64,000 bases of DNA. It comes from CALFXN01 sp937957815 (GTDB lineage: Bacteria > Synergistota > Synergistia > Synergistales > Aminobacteriaceae). Position 1 is the first letter of the stretch. Each line of letters opens with the position of its first letter. Shown here piece after piece: positions 43,227 through 52,505 of this stretch. The stretch is from contig DAIQNX010000002.1 in the NCBI GenBank assembly GCA_036788195.1, positions 93,167-157,166 of the forward strand, in the 5' to 3' direction. The position numbers and the translations under genes are program-made. A model generated the notes under the pieces. The model ran no database searches. It worked only from the letters and a program-made list of their open reading frames with translations, and had not been told where the DNA came from.

Positions 43227-44692
43227 AAAAACCGGTCGGAAAAAAAGAAACGGAGGGTGAGGAAATGCAGGAAGCAGGAAATAGCGTGAATCCCGTGGCG
43301 GAGAGAAAGATCGGAATCACCGAGACTGTGCTTCGTGATGCGCACCAGTCCCGGATGGCGACGCGGATGCGACTTGAGGAGATGCTCCCCGTTGCGGAAA
43401 TGATGGACGATATCGGGTATCATTCTCTTGAGGTCTGGGGAGGGGCCACCTTCGACACGTGCATGCGTTTTCTCGACGAGGATCCGTGGGAACGTCTCCG
43501 GACGATCAGAAAGTACTTCCCGAAGACGAAGCTCCAGATGCTCCTTCGCGGCCAGAATGTCGTCGGATACAGGAACTACGCGGACGATACCGTTCGCGAG
43601 TTCGTGAAACGCGCTGTCGGAAACGGTCTCGACATAATCCGGATTTTCGACGCGCTCAATGATCTTCGGAACCTTGAAGTCGCGGCGGATCAGGTGAAAA
43701 AGGAAGGAGCACACCTCCAGCTTTCCATTTCATACACGCTGTCGCCGGTGCATACGCTCGAAAAGTTCGCGAAACTCGCTGCGGATATGAAATCCATGGG
43801 CGCCGATTCCATTTGCATCAAGGATATGGCGGGCCTCATCAGCCCCATCGACGCGGCCGCTCTCGTCCGCGCGATCAAGGAAAAGACGGGACTTCCGGTC
43901 CAGGTGCACACTCATTATACGAGCGGAATGGGGTCCATGGCCTACTTCGCGGCGATCGAGGCCGGTGCCGACGTTGTCGACTGCGCAATTTCACCGTTCT
44001 CGATGGGAACGAGCCAGCCGCCGACAGAGTCGATGGTCGCCGCTCTCGAACGCTCTCCTTTTGACACGGGGCTCCCGCTCGCGAAGCTGGTCCCGATTGC
44101 GGAACATTTTCGGAAGGTGCGGGAAAAGCATGCGGACATCTTCGTCCAGCTTGCAGGGGTCGATGTCAATGTCCTCGTCTACCAGATTCCCGGGGGAATG
44201 TACTCGAACCTGGTCAGTCAACTCAAGGAACAGAATGCTCTCGGCAAGCTCGACGCCGTTCTCAAGGAAGTCCCGATTGTCCGAAAGGAGATGGGATATC
44301 CGCCGCTCGTGACGCCGACAAGCCAGATCGTCGGGACGCAGGCGACCCTCAACGTGCTCGTCGGGGAACGCTGGAAAATTATTCCGAAGGAAGTCAGGAA
44401 CTACTTCCTTGGATTCTACGGGAAGCCTCCGGCAGATGTCGACCCGGCCATAGAGAAGAAAGTCATCGGAAACGAGGAAAAGATCACGTGTCGCCCTGGT
44501 GAGAAGATCGCACCGGAACTCGAGGAGGCGAAGAAGACGATCGAGCCGTGGATTGTCCAACCTGAAGATGTCCTCAGCTACGTTCTTTTCCCTGCAATCG
44601 CGAAAGACTTTCTCATGAAAAAGTACGCACAGGCCACGAAAAGAGATATCGGACTTCAGCCGTTGTCCGATGAAACGGCGTATCCCGTCTAG
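43223..44692 (+). CDS. pyruvate/oxaloacetate carboxyltransferase subunit without biotin domain (OadA/PycB-like)
   Basis: A 489-residue TIM-barrel carboxyltransferase. GITETVLRDAHQSRMATRMR is the signature (RDAHQS), then EVWGGATFDTCMRFLDEDPWERL, LLRGQNVVGYRNYADD, IRIFDALNDLRN, DSICIKDMAGLISP and VQVHTHYTSGMG with the metal ligands. The protein ends at ~489 residues, so the C-terminal biotinyl (AMKM) domain of full OadA/PycB is absent and must be supplied by a separate BCCP. An in-frame ATG at 43265 with GAGGGTGAGGA upstream is an alternative start. Likely a part of oxaloacetate decarboxylase, pyruvate carboxylase or a transcarboxylase. Confidence 0.85.
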   Translation: MKKPVGKKETEGEEMQEAGNSVNPVAERKIGITETVLRDAHQSRMATRMRLEEMLPVAEMMDDIGYHSLEVWGGATFDTCMRFLDEDPWERLRTIRKYFPKTKLQMLLRGQNVVGYRNYADDTVREFVKRAVGNGLDIIRIFDALNDLRNLEVAADQVKKEGAHLQLSISYTLSPVHTLEKFAKLAADMKSMGADSICIKDMAGLISPIDAAALVRAIKEKTGLPVQVHTHYTSGMGSMAYFAAIEAGADVVDCAISPFSMGTSQPPTESMVAALERSPFDTGLPLAKLVPIAEHFRKVREKHADIFVQLAGVDVNVLVYQIPGGMYSNLVSQLKEQNALGKLDAVLKEVPIVRKEMGYPPLVTPTSQIVGTQATLNVLVGERWKIIPKEVRNYFLGFYGKPPADVDPAIEKKVIGNEEKITCRPGEKIAPELEEAKKTIEPWIVQPEDVLSYVLFPAIAKDFLMKKYAQATKRDIGLQPLSDETAYPV

Positions 44693-44710
44693 GTGAGAGA
44701 AGAAACGATA

Positions 44711-45730
44711 ATGGACAACGAGCAGCAACCTTCTTCCACCGCTCCGGCTGCGGAATCCTCCTGCCCGGCGACCCTCGTCTTCTCCGATGAGGAGACGATG
44801 TCGCGGTTGGCGGGAAACAACGACGAAAATCTGCGGCTCGTGGAACAGCGTTTCCCCATCCGTCTCGTCGTGAGAGGAAACAGGATTCGCGTGTGCGGCG
44901 AAGACAAGGCTGGAATCGATATGACGACTGCCCTGCTCGAGCAATTGCACAAGATTGCCCGCAAGGGGCACAGGATTCATCCGGCCGATGTCAGATACGC
45001 CATTGAGATGTTCGCACAAAACGGAACGGTGGATCTCGCCCCGATTTACACGGACGTCATCTGTACCACCGCCCGGGGCAAACCAGTGCGCCCGAAGACG
45101 ACGGGGCAGAAGGAATATGTCGACGCCATGAGAAAAAACGACATTGTCTTCGGCATTGGTCCCGCCGGTACCGGGAAGACATACCTCGCCGTATGTCAGG
45201 CGGTATCCCTGCTGAAGTCCTCGGCCATCAGCAGGATCGTTCTCGTTCGTCCGGCGGTCGAGGCTGGCGAGAGCCTCGGCTTCCTCCCGGGAGACCTTCG
45301 GGAGAAGGTCGAACCATACCTCAGACCGCTTTACGACGCGTTCTACGATCTCTTTTCTCCGGAGCGTTTCCTGCGATACGTGGAAAAGAACGTCATCGAG
45401 ATCGCGCCGCTCGCCTACATGCGCGGCAGAACACTTAACGACAGTTTCATCATACTCGATGAGGCGCAGAATACGACTCCGGAGCAGATGAAAATGTTCC
45501 TGACGCGACTTGGCTTCGGCTCGAAAGCGGTCGTAACGGGCGATATCACGCAGGTCGACCTCCCTTCGGGGAAGGTTTCAGGCCTCAGGCAGATACGACC
45601 GATTCTTGAGGGGATCGAGGGGATTTCCTTCAACTATCTTTCGCACAGCGACATCGTCCGACACGAAATTGTTCAAAAGGTTGTGCAAGCATATGAGCGA
45701 TACGAAAAGAGAATCGCCGAAGAAAAATAG
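44711..45730 (+). CDS. phoH: PhoH family ATPase
   Basis: A 339-residue P-loop protein. A KH-like N-terminal region precedes the ATPase: Walker A is FGIGPAGTGKTYLA, followed by LVRPAVEAGESLGFLPGDL, IAPLAYMRGRTLNDSFIILDEAQNTTPEQMKMFLTRLG and VVTGDITQVDLP. PhoH proteins may have RNA helicase or ribosome-maturation roles. It is the first gene of the phoH-pgpH-ybeY series, matching Bacillus gene order. The ATG at 44711 follows GAGAGAAGAAAC; a GTG at 44693 is in frame but lies directly against the previous stop. Confidence 0.93.
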   Translation: MDNEQQPSSTAPAAESSCPATLVFSDEETMSRLAGNNDENLRLVEQRFPIRLVVRGNRIRVCGEDKAGIDMTTALLEQLHKIARKGHRIHPADVRYAIEMFAQNGTVDLAPIYTDVICTTARGKPVRPKTTGQKEYVDAMRKNDIVFGIGPAGTGKTYLAVCQAVSLLKSSAISRIVLVRPAVEAGESLGFLPGDLREKVEPYLRPLYDAFYDLFSPERFLRYVEKNVIEIAPLAYMRGRTLNDSFIILDEAQNTTPEQMKMFLTRLGFGSKAVVTGDITQVDLPSGKVSGLRQIRPILEGIEGISFNYLSHSDIVRHEIVQKVVQAYERYEKRIAEEK

Positions 45731-47735
45731 AACGCGGGACGTCGCCGGCTCTTTCCTGAGAGGCGGGACGGCGTCGCGTACGCTCTCGTCGCTTCTCGTG
45801 CTGATTCTCTGCGCCGTCATGATCGTGACCGTCAAGTGGATGCTCGACGGCCGCGTCTCGGGGTTTGTCGAAAACCAGCGTGCGACACGAACCTATTTCG
45901 CGCTGTTCCCGATGCGTTTCACGGACGAGGAAGGCATGGATCTTCTCAGACAGCGCGTCGGGCAGACAATAGCCGGCGTTGTCGTTCGTGACGGCGCGAA
46001 GGCCGATCAGGTCCGCCTTCGACTGGAAGCGCTCCATGAAGGTGACGTCGTTCTCGCCGGTGTCCCCGAGCAGCTCCAGAAGCTCCTTCTCGGCATACCG
46101 GCGCAAAAACGCCAGCAGCTCATCAACATCGCCGTCCGGATCGGAACGAACGTTCTCAACAATGAGGCTGTTTCGGCGGATGTTTTCGTCCCGATACAGG
46201 AAAGGGCGTGGAGGGAAATCTCCCATTTCGACCTTCCTGTCGAAGACAGCAACGTCGTGTATCAGCTCCTCGAGAATACGATCCAGGACACGAGCGCCGT
46301 TGACGACGAACTAACGGGTATTCTCCGGAGGGATGTCACGAAAACTCTTCGTCCCGTCGAGCGGAATATGAACACGGGCGATATTATCGTGGATTCCGGC
46401 CAGATGGTTACTCCGCAGATTGCACGAATTCTTCGGGCGCAGGGGTACGCTGAAAGCCGATATCCCTGGAAGCAAATCGTCATCGTCGTATTGTTGCTCT
46501 TCTTCTGGCCGTTCTGGGTATCGCTCCAGCAGCAGAAACGAGAGTTCGCGGCACAGGAGGAGCAGCTGCTTCCCTTCATCGTGAGTATTTATGTGCTCAA
46601 CTGGGTGATCGAATATATCTCCGGTTTCTTTTTCGTCGAGGGAATGGGACTCCTCGTCGTGACCGGGCTCGCGTTTTCCGTCCTTCGTGGAGGGCTTGCT
46701 TCGCAGGTCGTCCTGTCGTCTTCGCTTCTCAGCGCCGTAGTCGTTTACGGCTTCTCGACACCGAACATCGTCCTGCTCGTCTTCATGGGATGCGTCAGCA
46801 CCTCGGCCGCGATCGTCACATTTCGGGACATTCAGTCGAGAAGCCATCTCTGGAGGCAGCTGTTCCTGCTCGGCGTATCGCAGGCGATGACGGCGGTTCT
46901 CCTCCGATGGGGATTCGGACTGCCGCTTTCCGGCAAAACCATGGTTTCATACGCGGCCGCGAGTGCCGTGTGGAGTACGCTCATCATCGCCCTGTTGCCT
47001 CTGCTCGAAGTTCTTTTCGACGTGCTTTCCCCGCTTCGGCTTGTCGAACTGAGTCATCCGTCGAACCCGCTTCTCAAGAGCCTACAGATCGAGGCTCCCG
47101 GAACGTATCACCACAGCATCATGGTCGGAACGCTTGCGGAAATTGCCGCGGACCGTCTCGGAATGAACGCGAACCTCATCAAGGCTGGAGCGTATTACCA
47201 CGACATCGGAAAGATCCGCCGCCCACAGTTTTTCGTCGAGAACCAGCTTTCCGACGAAAATGTCCACGATGGCCTCGCGCCGTCGCTTTCGGCCCTCGTG
47301 ATCATCGCCCATGTCCGCGAGGGGCTCGAACTGGCGAAGATTCACCGCCTGCCGACGACGATCAGACATTTCATAGCGGAGCATCACGGGACGACGTGCC
47401 TGTCGTATTTCTTCAGGAAGTCGAAAGCCAAGGGCGAAAATCTGCCGAGAGAACAGTTCTGTTACCCCGGGCCCCGTCCGACATCCCGCGAAACAGCCCT
47501 CCTGATGCTCGCGGATTCCGTCGAAGCGGCGGTTCGGGCCGAAGTGAAGAACATATCCGGCGTACAGGATCTCAATAAGATCGTATCCGAGGTTATCTCA
47601 ACGAAGATGTCCGACGGGCAGCTCGACGATGTGGACTTTACATTGCATGATTTGTCAACTATAAAAGAAGCGCTGCTTTCAACGTTGCAATCCATGTATC
47701 ATACGAGAAAGGTTCGCGAGATCAGGCCGGCATGA
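45693..47735 (+). CDS. pgpH: 7TM-HD family c-di-AMP phosphodiesterase (PgpH-like)
   Basis: A 680-residue membrane protein. One N-terminal membrane segment (~residues 30-50) is followed by a 7TMR-HDED-type extracytoplasmic region to ~residue 255, about seven transmembrane helices (~255-450), and a cytoplasmic HD domain. HD motifs are YHHSIMVGTLAEIA, GAYYHDIGKIRRPQFF and HIAEHHGT-like HFIAEHHGTTCLSYFF. PgpH cleaves c-di-AMP to pApA. It pairs functionally with cdaA at 26.8 kb. It overlaps the phoH end by 38 bases and precedes ybeY. Confidence 0.92.
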   Translation: MSDTKRESPKKNRTRDVAGSFLRGGTASRTLSSLLVLILCAVMIVTVKWMLDGRVSGFVENQRATRTYFALFPMRFTDEEGMDLLRQRVGQTIAGVVVRDGAKADQVRLRLEALHEGDVVLAGVPEQLQKLLLGIPAQKRQQLINIAVRIGTNVLNNEAVSADVFVPIQERAWREISHFDLPVEDSNVVYQLLENTIQDTSAVDDELTGILRRDVTKTLRPVERNMNTGDIIVDSGQMVTPQIARILRAQGYAESRYPWKQIVIVVLLLFFWPFWVSLQQQKREFAAQEEQLLPFIVSIYVLNWVIEYISGFFFVEGMGLLVVTGLAFSVLRGGLASQVVLSSSLLSAVVVYGFSTPNIVLLVFMGCVSTSAAIVTFRDIQSRSHLWRQLFLLGVSQAMTAVLLRWGFGLPLSGKTMVSYAAASAVWSTLIIALLPLLEVLFDVLSPLRLVELSHPSNPLLKSLQIEAPGTYHHSIMVGTLAEIAADRLGMNANLIKAGAYYHDIGKIRRPQFFVENQLSDENVHDGLAPSLSALVIIAHVREGLELAKIHRLPTTIRHFIAEHHGTTCLSYFFRKSKAKGENLPREQFCYPGPRPTSRETALLMLADSVEAAVRAEVKNISGVQDLNKIVSEVISTKMSDGQLDDVDFTLHDLSTIKEALLSTLQSMYHTRKVREIRPA

Positions 47736-47762
47736 AACTCACCGGCAAGGAGGGGTACATTT

Positions 47763-48308
47763 TTGAAGGTAACGGTCAGTGTGGAAGGAATCGACGGCGA
47801 CCCGTCGGGAGAAAGTATCAGGGCGGTTTCGGCCGCCGTTGAAAGTGTTTTTTTCGCTTCCGTTCTCGAAGAGGTCTGTCCCTCCCTGAAAACATTCGAA
47901 TCGGCGGATGTATCGGTCACTTTCGTCTCGTCCGATTCCATGAAATCTCTCAATCTGGAGTACCGCGAACTGGATGAACCAACCGACGTGCTTTCCTTTC
48001 CGCTCTGGGAAGAAGAGGGGGCGTTTGTGCCTTCCTGGTCGGGACCGGATATTCCGTTGGGCGATGTCGTCATATGCGAACAGATCGTACGGAACGCCGC
48101 GGAAGAACAGGGAATTCCGTTTTTCGAAGCGATGTGTCTCATCTTTTCGCATGGGGTGTTGCATCTCGTCGGATTCGATCATTCCACCGAAGATGAAACA
48201 CGGACGATGTTCGCGCTTCAGGACAGGATGCGCGACGGACTGATCGCCTGTTCCCGCGATATTTCCGGGAACAGTGAGGAATGCCCGGACGAGACCGGAA
48301 AACAATGA
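47763..48308 (+). CDS. ybeY: endoribonuclease YbeY
   Basis: A 181-residue zinc metalloprotein acting in 16S rRNA 3'-end maturation and ribosome quality control. The zinc motif H-x3-H-x5-H reads HGVLHLVGFDH, and LNLEYRELDEPTDVLSFPL is the second family signature. The start is a TTG at 47763 with AAGGAGGGG upstream. The C-terminal ~25 residues are extra and polar. It overlaps the next gene by 4 bases. Confidence 0.92.
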   Translation: MKVTVSVEGIDGDPSGESIRAVSAAVESVFFASVLEEVCPSLKTFESADVSVTFVSSDSMKSLNLEYRELDEPTDVLSFPLWEEEGAFVPSWSGPDIPLGDVVICEQIVRNAAEEQGIPFFEAMCLIFSHGVLHLVGFDHSTEDETRTMFALQDRMRDGLIACSRDISGNSEECPDETGKQ

Positions 48309-49582
48309 ACGACGTGGAAACCATTTATATCTTCAGAACTATTTTAGTTCTTTTTGCGCTTCTCCTCCTCTCGGCTCTTTTCAGCGCGTCGGAAACAGCC
48401 ATAACGTCCTCTGGGAAGGGAAAAATCCTCGCGTTGGAGGAACGACATCCCTTCTCGCGATTCTTTCTGTCGTGGTTGCTTGCGGACATCCAGCGGGCGC
48501 TCACGATCACGCTCATATCGAACAACCTCGTCAATATCGCCGCGAGTGCCGTGGCGACGTCGCTCGCGATCGTGATCGCGGGCGAAAAAGGCGTCTGGAT
48601 CGCGGTCGTGGTCATGACGTTCGTCATAGTCCTCTTCGGCGAAATCCTCCCGAAGACGTTCGCCATCGTCCGTTCCGAATCGACGCTGCTTTATACGCTC
48701 CCCGTCATCAGGCTCGTGGGATATATCCTGGCTCCATTCATCTGGGTCATGCTGCGCATTGTCCGTCTCATCGGCCTCATTCTGAGAATCGACCTCAAAA
48801 ATCAGCATACATTCGTCACGCGCGAAGAGATCGAACAGATGGTCACTATCGGAGAGGCGTCAGGGGTCTTCGAGGAAGTCGAAAGAAAGATGATCCATGG
48901 GGTCATCTCGTTCGAGGAAACGCGTGTATATGAAATCATGGTTCCGAGGACCGACATGGATGCCATCGCGTTGGAAGCGACCGTAAGCGACGCCGTGGCG
49001 CTTTTTGAAAAACACGGACATTCCAGAGTCCCCGTGTACCGCGACAATCTCGACGATATAGCCGGCATCCTTTACTTCAAGGACATGATTCCGCCGCTGC
49101 ACGAGGGGCGTACCGATATGCCGATCGAAAGCATCATAAGGGACGCGCTCTTCGTCCCAGATACGATGAAGATCGTCGAACTGTTCAATATCATGCGGGG
49201 CAAACATACGCATATGGCGATCGTTGTCGACGAATACGGTGGTGTCGCCGGCATCGTTTCCCTTGAAGATCTTCTCGAGGAAATCGTCGGAGAGATTCAG
49301 GACGAATACGATTCGGAGAAACCCGCACTCGTCAGGGAAGCGACCGGAACATACCTTGTCCGAGGGCATGTCGGACTTGAGGATCTGAGCGACATGCTGT
49401 CCGATACCTTTGAGTCCGAGGATGCGGAAAGCATCGGCGGTCTCGTGCTTTCAATCTCGGGCGATTTCCCGGCGAAGGGGGAAAAAGTCCGTTACGGCCA
49501 CTGGACGATAGAGGTTCTCGAAGTGGAAGATCACAGAATTATGCTCCTCCGTCTCATCAGGGACGGAAGCGGGGAGGAGTGA
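48305..49582 (+). CDS. hemolysin C / CNNM family protein with CBS and CorC-HlyC domains
   Basis: A 425-residue membrane protein. A CNNM transmembrane domain with ~4 segments (LLLLSALFSASETAITS, FGEILPKTFAIV) is followed by two CBS domains (MVPRTDMDAIALEATVSDAVALFEKHGHSRVPVYRDNLDDIAGI; then HMAIVVDEYGGVAGIVSLEDLLEEIVGEI) and a C-terminal CorC/HlyC transporter-associated domain. Relatives are Mg2+ transporters or exporters. The gene takes the position usually held by dgkA between ybeY and cdd in Firmicutes. It is coupled by overlaps on both sides. Confidence 0.9.
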   Translation: MNDVETIYIFRTILVLFALLLLSALFSASETAITSSGKGKILALEERHPFSRFFLSWLLADIQRALTITLISNNLVNIAASAVATSLAIVIAGEKGVWIAVVVMTFVIVLFGEILPKTFAIVRSESTLLYTLPVIRLVGYILAPFIWVMLRIVRLIGLILRIDLKNQHTFVTREEIEQMVTIGEASGVFEEVERKMIHGVISFEETRVYEIMVPRTDMDAIALEATVSDAVALFEKHGHSRVPVYRDNLDDIAGILYFKDMIPPLHEGRTDMPIESIIRDALFVPDTMKIVELFNIMRGKHTHMAIVVDEYGGVAGIVSLEDLLEEIVGEIQDEYDSEKPALVREATGTYLVRGHVGLEDLSDMLSDTFESEDAESIGGLVLSISGDFPAKGEKVRYGHWTIEVLEVEDHRIMLLRLIRDGSGEE

Positions 49583-50037
49583 TCTCTGTGCGAAGTTCCA
49601 TCGACGAACTCTGGCCCGCTTGTGCCACTCTCGCCCCCGAAGCTCTTTTCAAACTTGCGCGTGAAGCGAAGAGCAGGGCGTACGCACCGTATTCAGGCTT
49701 TCACGTCGGAGCCGCGTGCCTTTCCGAAAACAACGAAATCGCGCTCGGGTGCAACGTGGAAAACGGATCGTTCGGTCTGTCGATGTGTGCGGAACGTTCG
49801 GCTCTGGCGGCTTCTCGTGTCCTCGGACATGTGAAAACCCTGGCGATCGCGGTTGCGGGCGACGCGGACGGCCCCTGTTTCCCCTGCGGAGCCTGCCGGC
49901 AGGTGATCTTCGAGCGGAATCCGGATATGCGCGTCGTTGTTTCGACCTGGAACGGAGTGGAGATTCATCGAATCGCCGATCTTTTGCCGTTCGCCTTCGA
50001 TCTTCCCGGGAGAAGACATGACGACGGGCCGTTCTAG
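49579..50037 (+). CDS. cdd: cytidine deaminase
   Basis: A 152-residue zinc enzyme of pyrimidine salvage (cytidine to uridine). SRAYAPYSGFHVGAACLS is the substrate loop. Catalytic CAE is in SMCAERSALAASR, and the other zinc cysteines are in PCFPCGACRQVIFE (PCGxC). The GTG start overlaps the previous stop (GTGA). The C-terminal tail overlaps the era start by 20 bases. Confidence 0.95.
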   Translation: MISVRSSIDELWPACATLAPEALFKLAREAKSRAYAPYSGFHVGAACLSENNEIALGCNVENGSFGLSMCAERSALAASRVLGHVKTLAIAVAGDADGPCFPCGACRQVIFERNPDMRVVVSTWNGVEIHRIADLLPFAFDLPGRRHDDGPF

Positions 50038-50941
50038 GATCTTCCGGAGCGGTGTCGTCGCTCTCGCGGGGAAGCCCAACGTCGGGAAATCCTCGCTTCT
50101 CAACGCGCTTCTGGACTATAAACTGGCGATTGTCTCGGAGAAGCCGCAGACCACGCGGACGAGCATCCGCGGTGTTCTCAACAGACGGGGACTTCAGGTT
50201 ATATTCTGCGATACCCCGGGATTGCATCTTCCGAAACACGCGCTCGGCCGCGCCATCGTATCGAACGCGGAGATCGCGCTTGCCGCGTGCGATGTGATCT
50301 GTCTCGTGACGGATGCGACAGACACTTCTCTCGGCCCCGAGGACCGTGAAGTCGTCGCAAAGGTTCTGAAAGCGGGACGTCCCGTTCTTCTCGTCGTCAA
50401 CAAGACGGATCTCATGAACGGCGAGACCGCCGCGGTCCGTCTTGCCTCCCTCTATCGCGACGCCGGGATAACGGGAGGGGTCGTGTCCGTTTCGGCCAAG
50501 AGAAAGACGAAACTCGACGCGCTTATTGACGCGATCGCCTGCCGCCTTGGCGAATCCTCTCCGATCTACGACGAAGATGTCCTCACGGATAAACCCGAAC
50601 GTTTTCTCGCGTCCGAGATGATTCGTGAGAAAGTCCTGAAACTCACGGAGGACGAAGTGCCTCACAGTGTCGCTGTGGATATCGAAGACTACAAGAGCCC
50701 CGATGAATATCCGGAAAGAGACGTACTCTACATAAGAGCGGCTCTTCTGGTCGAGCGTCCGGGGCAGAAGGGGATCCTTCTCGGAGAAAAGGGGAACAGG
50801 ATTCGCGAGATCGGGCGACAGGCCCGTAAGGATATCGAATCGATGACGGGGCACAAGGTGTATCTCGAGCTTTGGGTCAAGGTCCGTCCGAAGTGGAGAC
50901 AGTCCGAAGAAGCTGTTCGCCGGTTGGGCTTGAAAGAGTGA
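50018..50941 (+). CDS. era: GTPase Era
   Basis: A 307-residue 30S-assembly GTPase. G1 is ALAGKPNVGKSSLLNALL, G2/G3 follow with QTTRTSIRG and FCDTPGLHLPKHALG, and G4 is VVNKTDL. The C-terminal KH domain carries GQKGILLGEKGNRIREIGRQARKDIE, which binds the 3' end of 16S rRNA. GGGAGAAG precedes the ATG. The cdd-era-recO order is conserved in many phyla. Confidence 0.97.
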   Translation: MTTGRSRIFRSGVVALAGKPNVGKSSLLNALLDYKLAIVSEKPQTTRTSIRGVLNRRGLQVIFCDTPGLHLPKHALGRAIVSNAEIALAACDVICLVTDATDTSLGPEDREVVAKVLKAGRPVLLVVNKTDLMNGETAAVRLASLYRDAGITGGVVSVSAKRKTKLDALIDAIACRLGESSPIYDEDVLTDKPERFLASEMIREKVLKLTEDEVPHSVAVDIEDYKSPDEYPERDVLYIRAALLVERPGQKGILLGEKGNRIREIGRQARKDIESMTGHKVYLELWVKVRPKWRQSEEAVRRLGLKE

Positions 50942-50947
50942 TGGCGT

Positions 50948-51535
50948 GTGGAAACGCTCGATCAGGGGAACCGCTGCGTTTCCGGAATGATCCTGAAACG
51001 TTCGGTCACGGCGGAGGGAGACGGTTCGATCCTTCTGTTTTCAAGGGAACACGGGATGTTTTGGGTTTCCGCTCCCGGGTGCATGCGAGGGAAAGTGCGC
51101 TTCGGCGGATCGATCGAACCGCTCGTTTTCGGGTACTTCCAGATCTATACGTCCACGGCACGGACCTTCCTGAAGTCGATCGACGTCAAGGAGGATTTCT
51201 GGGAAATAAGGAAAACTCCTTCGGCTCTCAGGAAGGCCTTCGGATGGCTTTTCCTCGTTTCGGAATTACTGCCGATGCTGACGCCGGAAGGCGAACTTCT
51301 CAAGAATCTCTTCTGGTCGCTCAGGCTGCTCGAGAAAGGGTGTCATCCCGATCTGGCAGAGCACCGTTTCCTGCGGAGATGGTGCCGCATCTGGGGAGTC
51401 GATCCCGGGTCTTTTCTGGCGGGTGACGGTGGAGATGACTGGTATTTGTCCCGGAATACCGTCGAACGCGGGGGAATCGCTCCCTTTCTTTCCGAAAACG
51501 GAACGATGCTGCGGTGCCTTCGCGAAGCTCTCTGA
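50948..51535 (+). CDS. recO: DNA repair protein RecO (short form)
   Basis: A 195-residue protein starting at a GTG 6 bases after era. The N-terminal OB fold is recognisable (GMILKRSVTAEGDGSILLFSREHGMFWVSAPG, then EPLVFGYFQIY), and the helical C-terminal region follows (LEKGCHPDLAEHRFLRRWCRIWG). It is shorter than the usual ~240 residues, and the Cys4 zinc finger of many RecO proteins is not visible. The call rests on the OB fold plus the era-recO position. RecO loads RecA with RecR. Confidence 0.78.
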   Translation: METLDQGNRCVSGMILKRSVTAEGDGSILLFSREHGMFWVSAPGCMRGKVRFGGSIEPLVFGYFQIYTSTARTFLKSIDVKEDFWEIRKTPSALRKAFGWLFLVSELLPMLTPEGELLKNLFWSLRLLEKGCHPDLAEHRFLRRWCRIWGVDPGSFLAGDGGDDWYLSRNTVERGGIAPFLSENGTMLRCLREAL

Positions 51536-51543
51536 AAATTCTA

Positions 51544-51573
51544 TGTGACCGTACATGCAACGATGCGTATAAT
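51544..51573 (+). promoter_or_regulatory. possible promoter of glyQS
   Basis: A perfect -10 TATAAT (51568-51573) with a weak -35-like TGTGAC (51544-51549) at 18 bases. Only ~37 bases separate it from the glyQ GTG, too short for a T-box leader. Confidence 0.45.
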
Positions 51574-51609
51574 AGCAGGATAGCTTTTTCACGGCAGGGA
51601 GGAGTACAG

Positions 51610-52488
51610 GTGAACTTTCAGGATATCATTTTTCGACTTGAACGTTTCTGGTCGGAACAGGGATGCGTCATCCAGCAACCGTACGATGTGGAAAAGGGAG
51701 CGGGAACCATGAATCCCGCGACGTGTCTCCGGGTGTTGGGCCCCGAACCGTGGAGAGTGGCGTATGTCGAGCCCTCCCGGCGTCCGACGGACGGGAGATA
51801 CGGCGAAAATCCCAACAGACTGCAGCAACATTACCAGTATCAGGTCATCATCCAGCCCGCGCCGAGAGACATCCTCGAGATCTACATCGCGAGCCTTCAG
51901 GCGATCGGCATCGATCCCTCCGACCATGACATCCGGTTTGTGGAGGACGATTGGGAATCTCCGACCGTCGGAGCGTGGGGGCTCGGATGGGAAGTCTGGC
52001 TCGACGGCATGGAGGTCACGCAGTTCACCTATTTCCAGCAGGTCGGTGGAATCGATATGGAGCTGGTTCCCGCCGAAATCACGTACGGTCTTGAGCGCAT
52101 CGCGATGTTTGTCCAGAATGTCGAAAACGTCTATGACCTGACGTGGGTAGGAAACGTGAAATACGGAGACATCCACCACAGGAGCGAGGTCGAACATTCG
52201 ACGTACAACTTCGAGATAGCGGACACCGCGATGCTTCTCTCGCTCTTCTCGATGTACGAGGCCGAATCGAAACGTCTCGTCGCGTCCGGGCTTGTGCTTC
52301 CGGCATACGATTATGTCCTCAAATGTTCGCATACGTTCAACCTGCTCGACGCGAGAAACGCGATCAGTGTCACGGAACGGACCGGATACATCGGCCGGAT
52401 CCGCACCCTGGCGAGCGCGTGTGCGGCGGCGTATGTCCGGCAGCGGGCCGAAATGGGGCATCCTTTTGCGAACAAATTCGTTCGCTGA
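51610..52488 (+). CDS. glyQ: glycyl-tRNA synthetase alpha subunit
   Basis: A 292-residue catalytic subunit of the alpha2beta2 GlyRS. NFQDIIFRLERFWSEQGCVIQQPYDVEKGAGTMNPAT is the family start, with VAYVEPSRRPTDGRYGENPNRLQQHYQYQVI as the class II motif 2 region and QFTYFQQVGGIDMELVPAEITYGLERIAM downstream. The GTG start at 51610 has GGGAGGAG about 8 bases upstream. It is followed 17 bases later by the beta subunit gene. Confidence 0.97.
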   Translation: MNFQDIIFRLERFWSEQGCVIQQPYDVEKGAGTMNPATCLRVLGPEPWRVAYVEPSRRPTDGRYGENPNRLQQHYQYQVIIQPAPRDILEIYIASLQAIGIDPSDHDIRFVEDDWESPTVGAWGLGWEVWLDGMEVTQFTYFQQVGGIDMELVPAEITYGLERIAMFVQNVENVYDLTWVGNVKYGDIHHRSEVEHSTYNFEIADTAMLLSLFSMYEAESKRLVASGLVLPAYDYVLKCSHTFNLLDARNAISVTERTGYIGRIRTLASACAAAYVRQRAEMGHPFANKFVR

Positions 52489-52505
52489 ACTGACGAGGTG
52501 ATATC

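Noticed and set aside
51541..51610. T-box leader for glyQS
   Set aside because: Only ~37 bases separate the candidate -10 box from the start codon and no T-box sequence is present.
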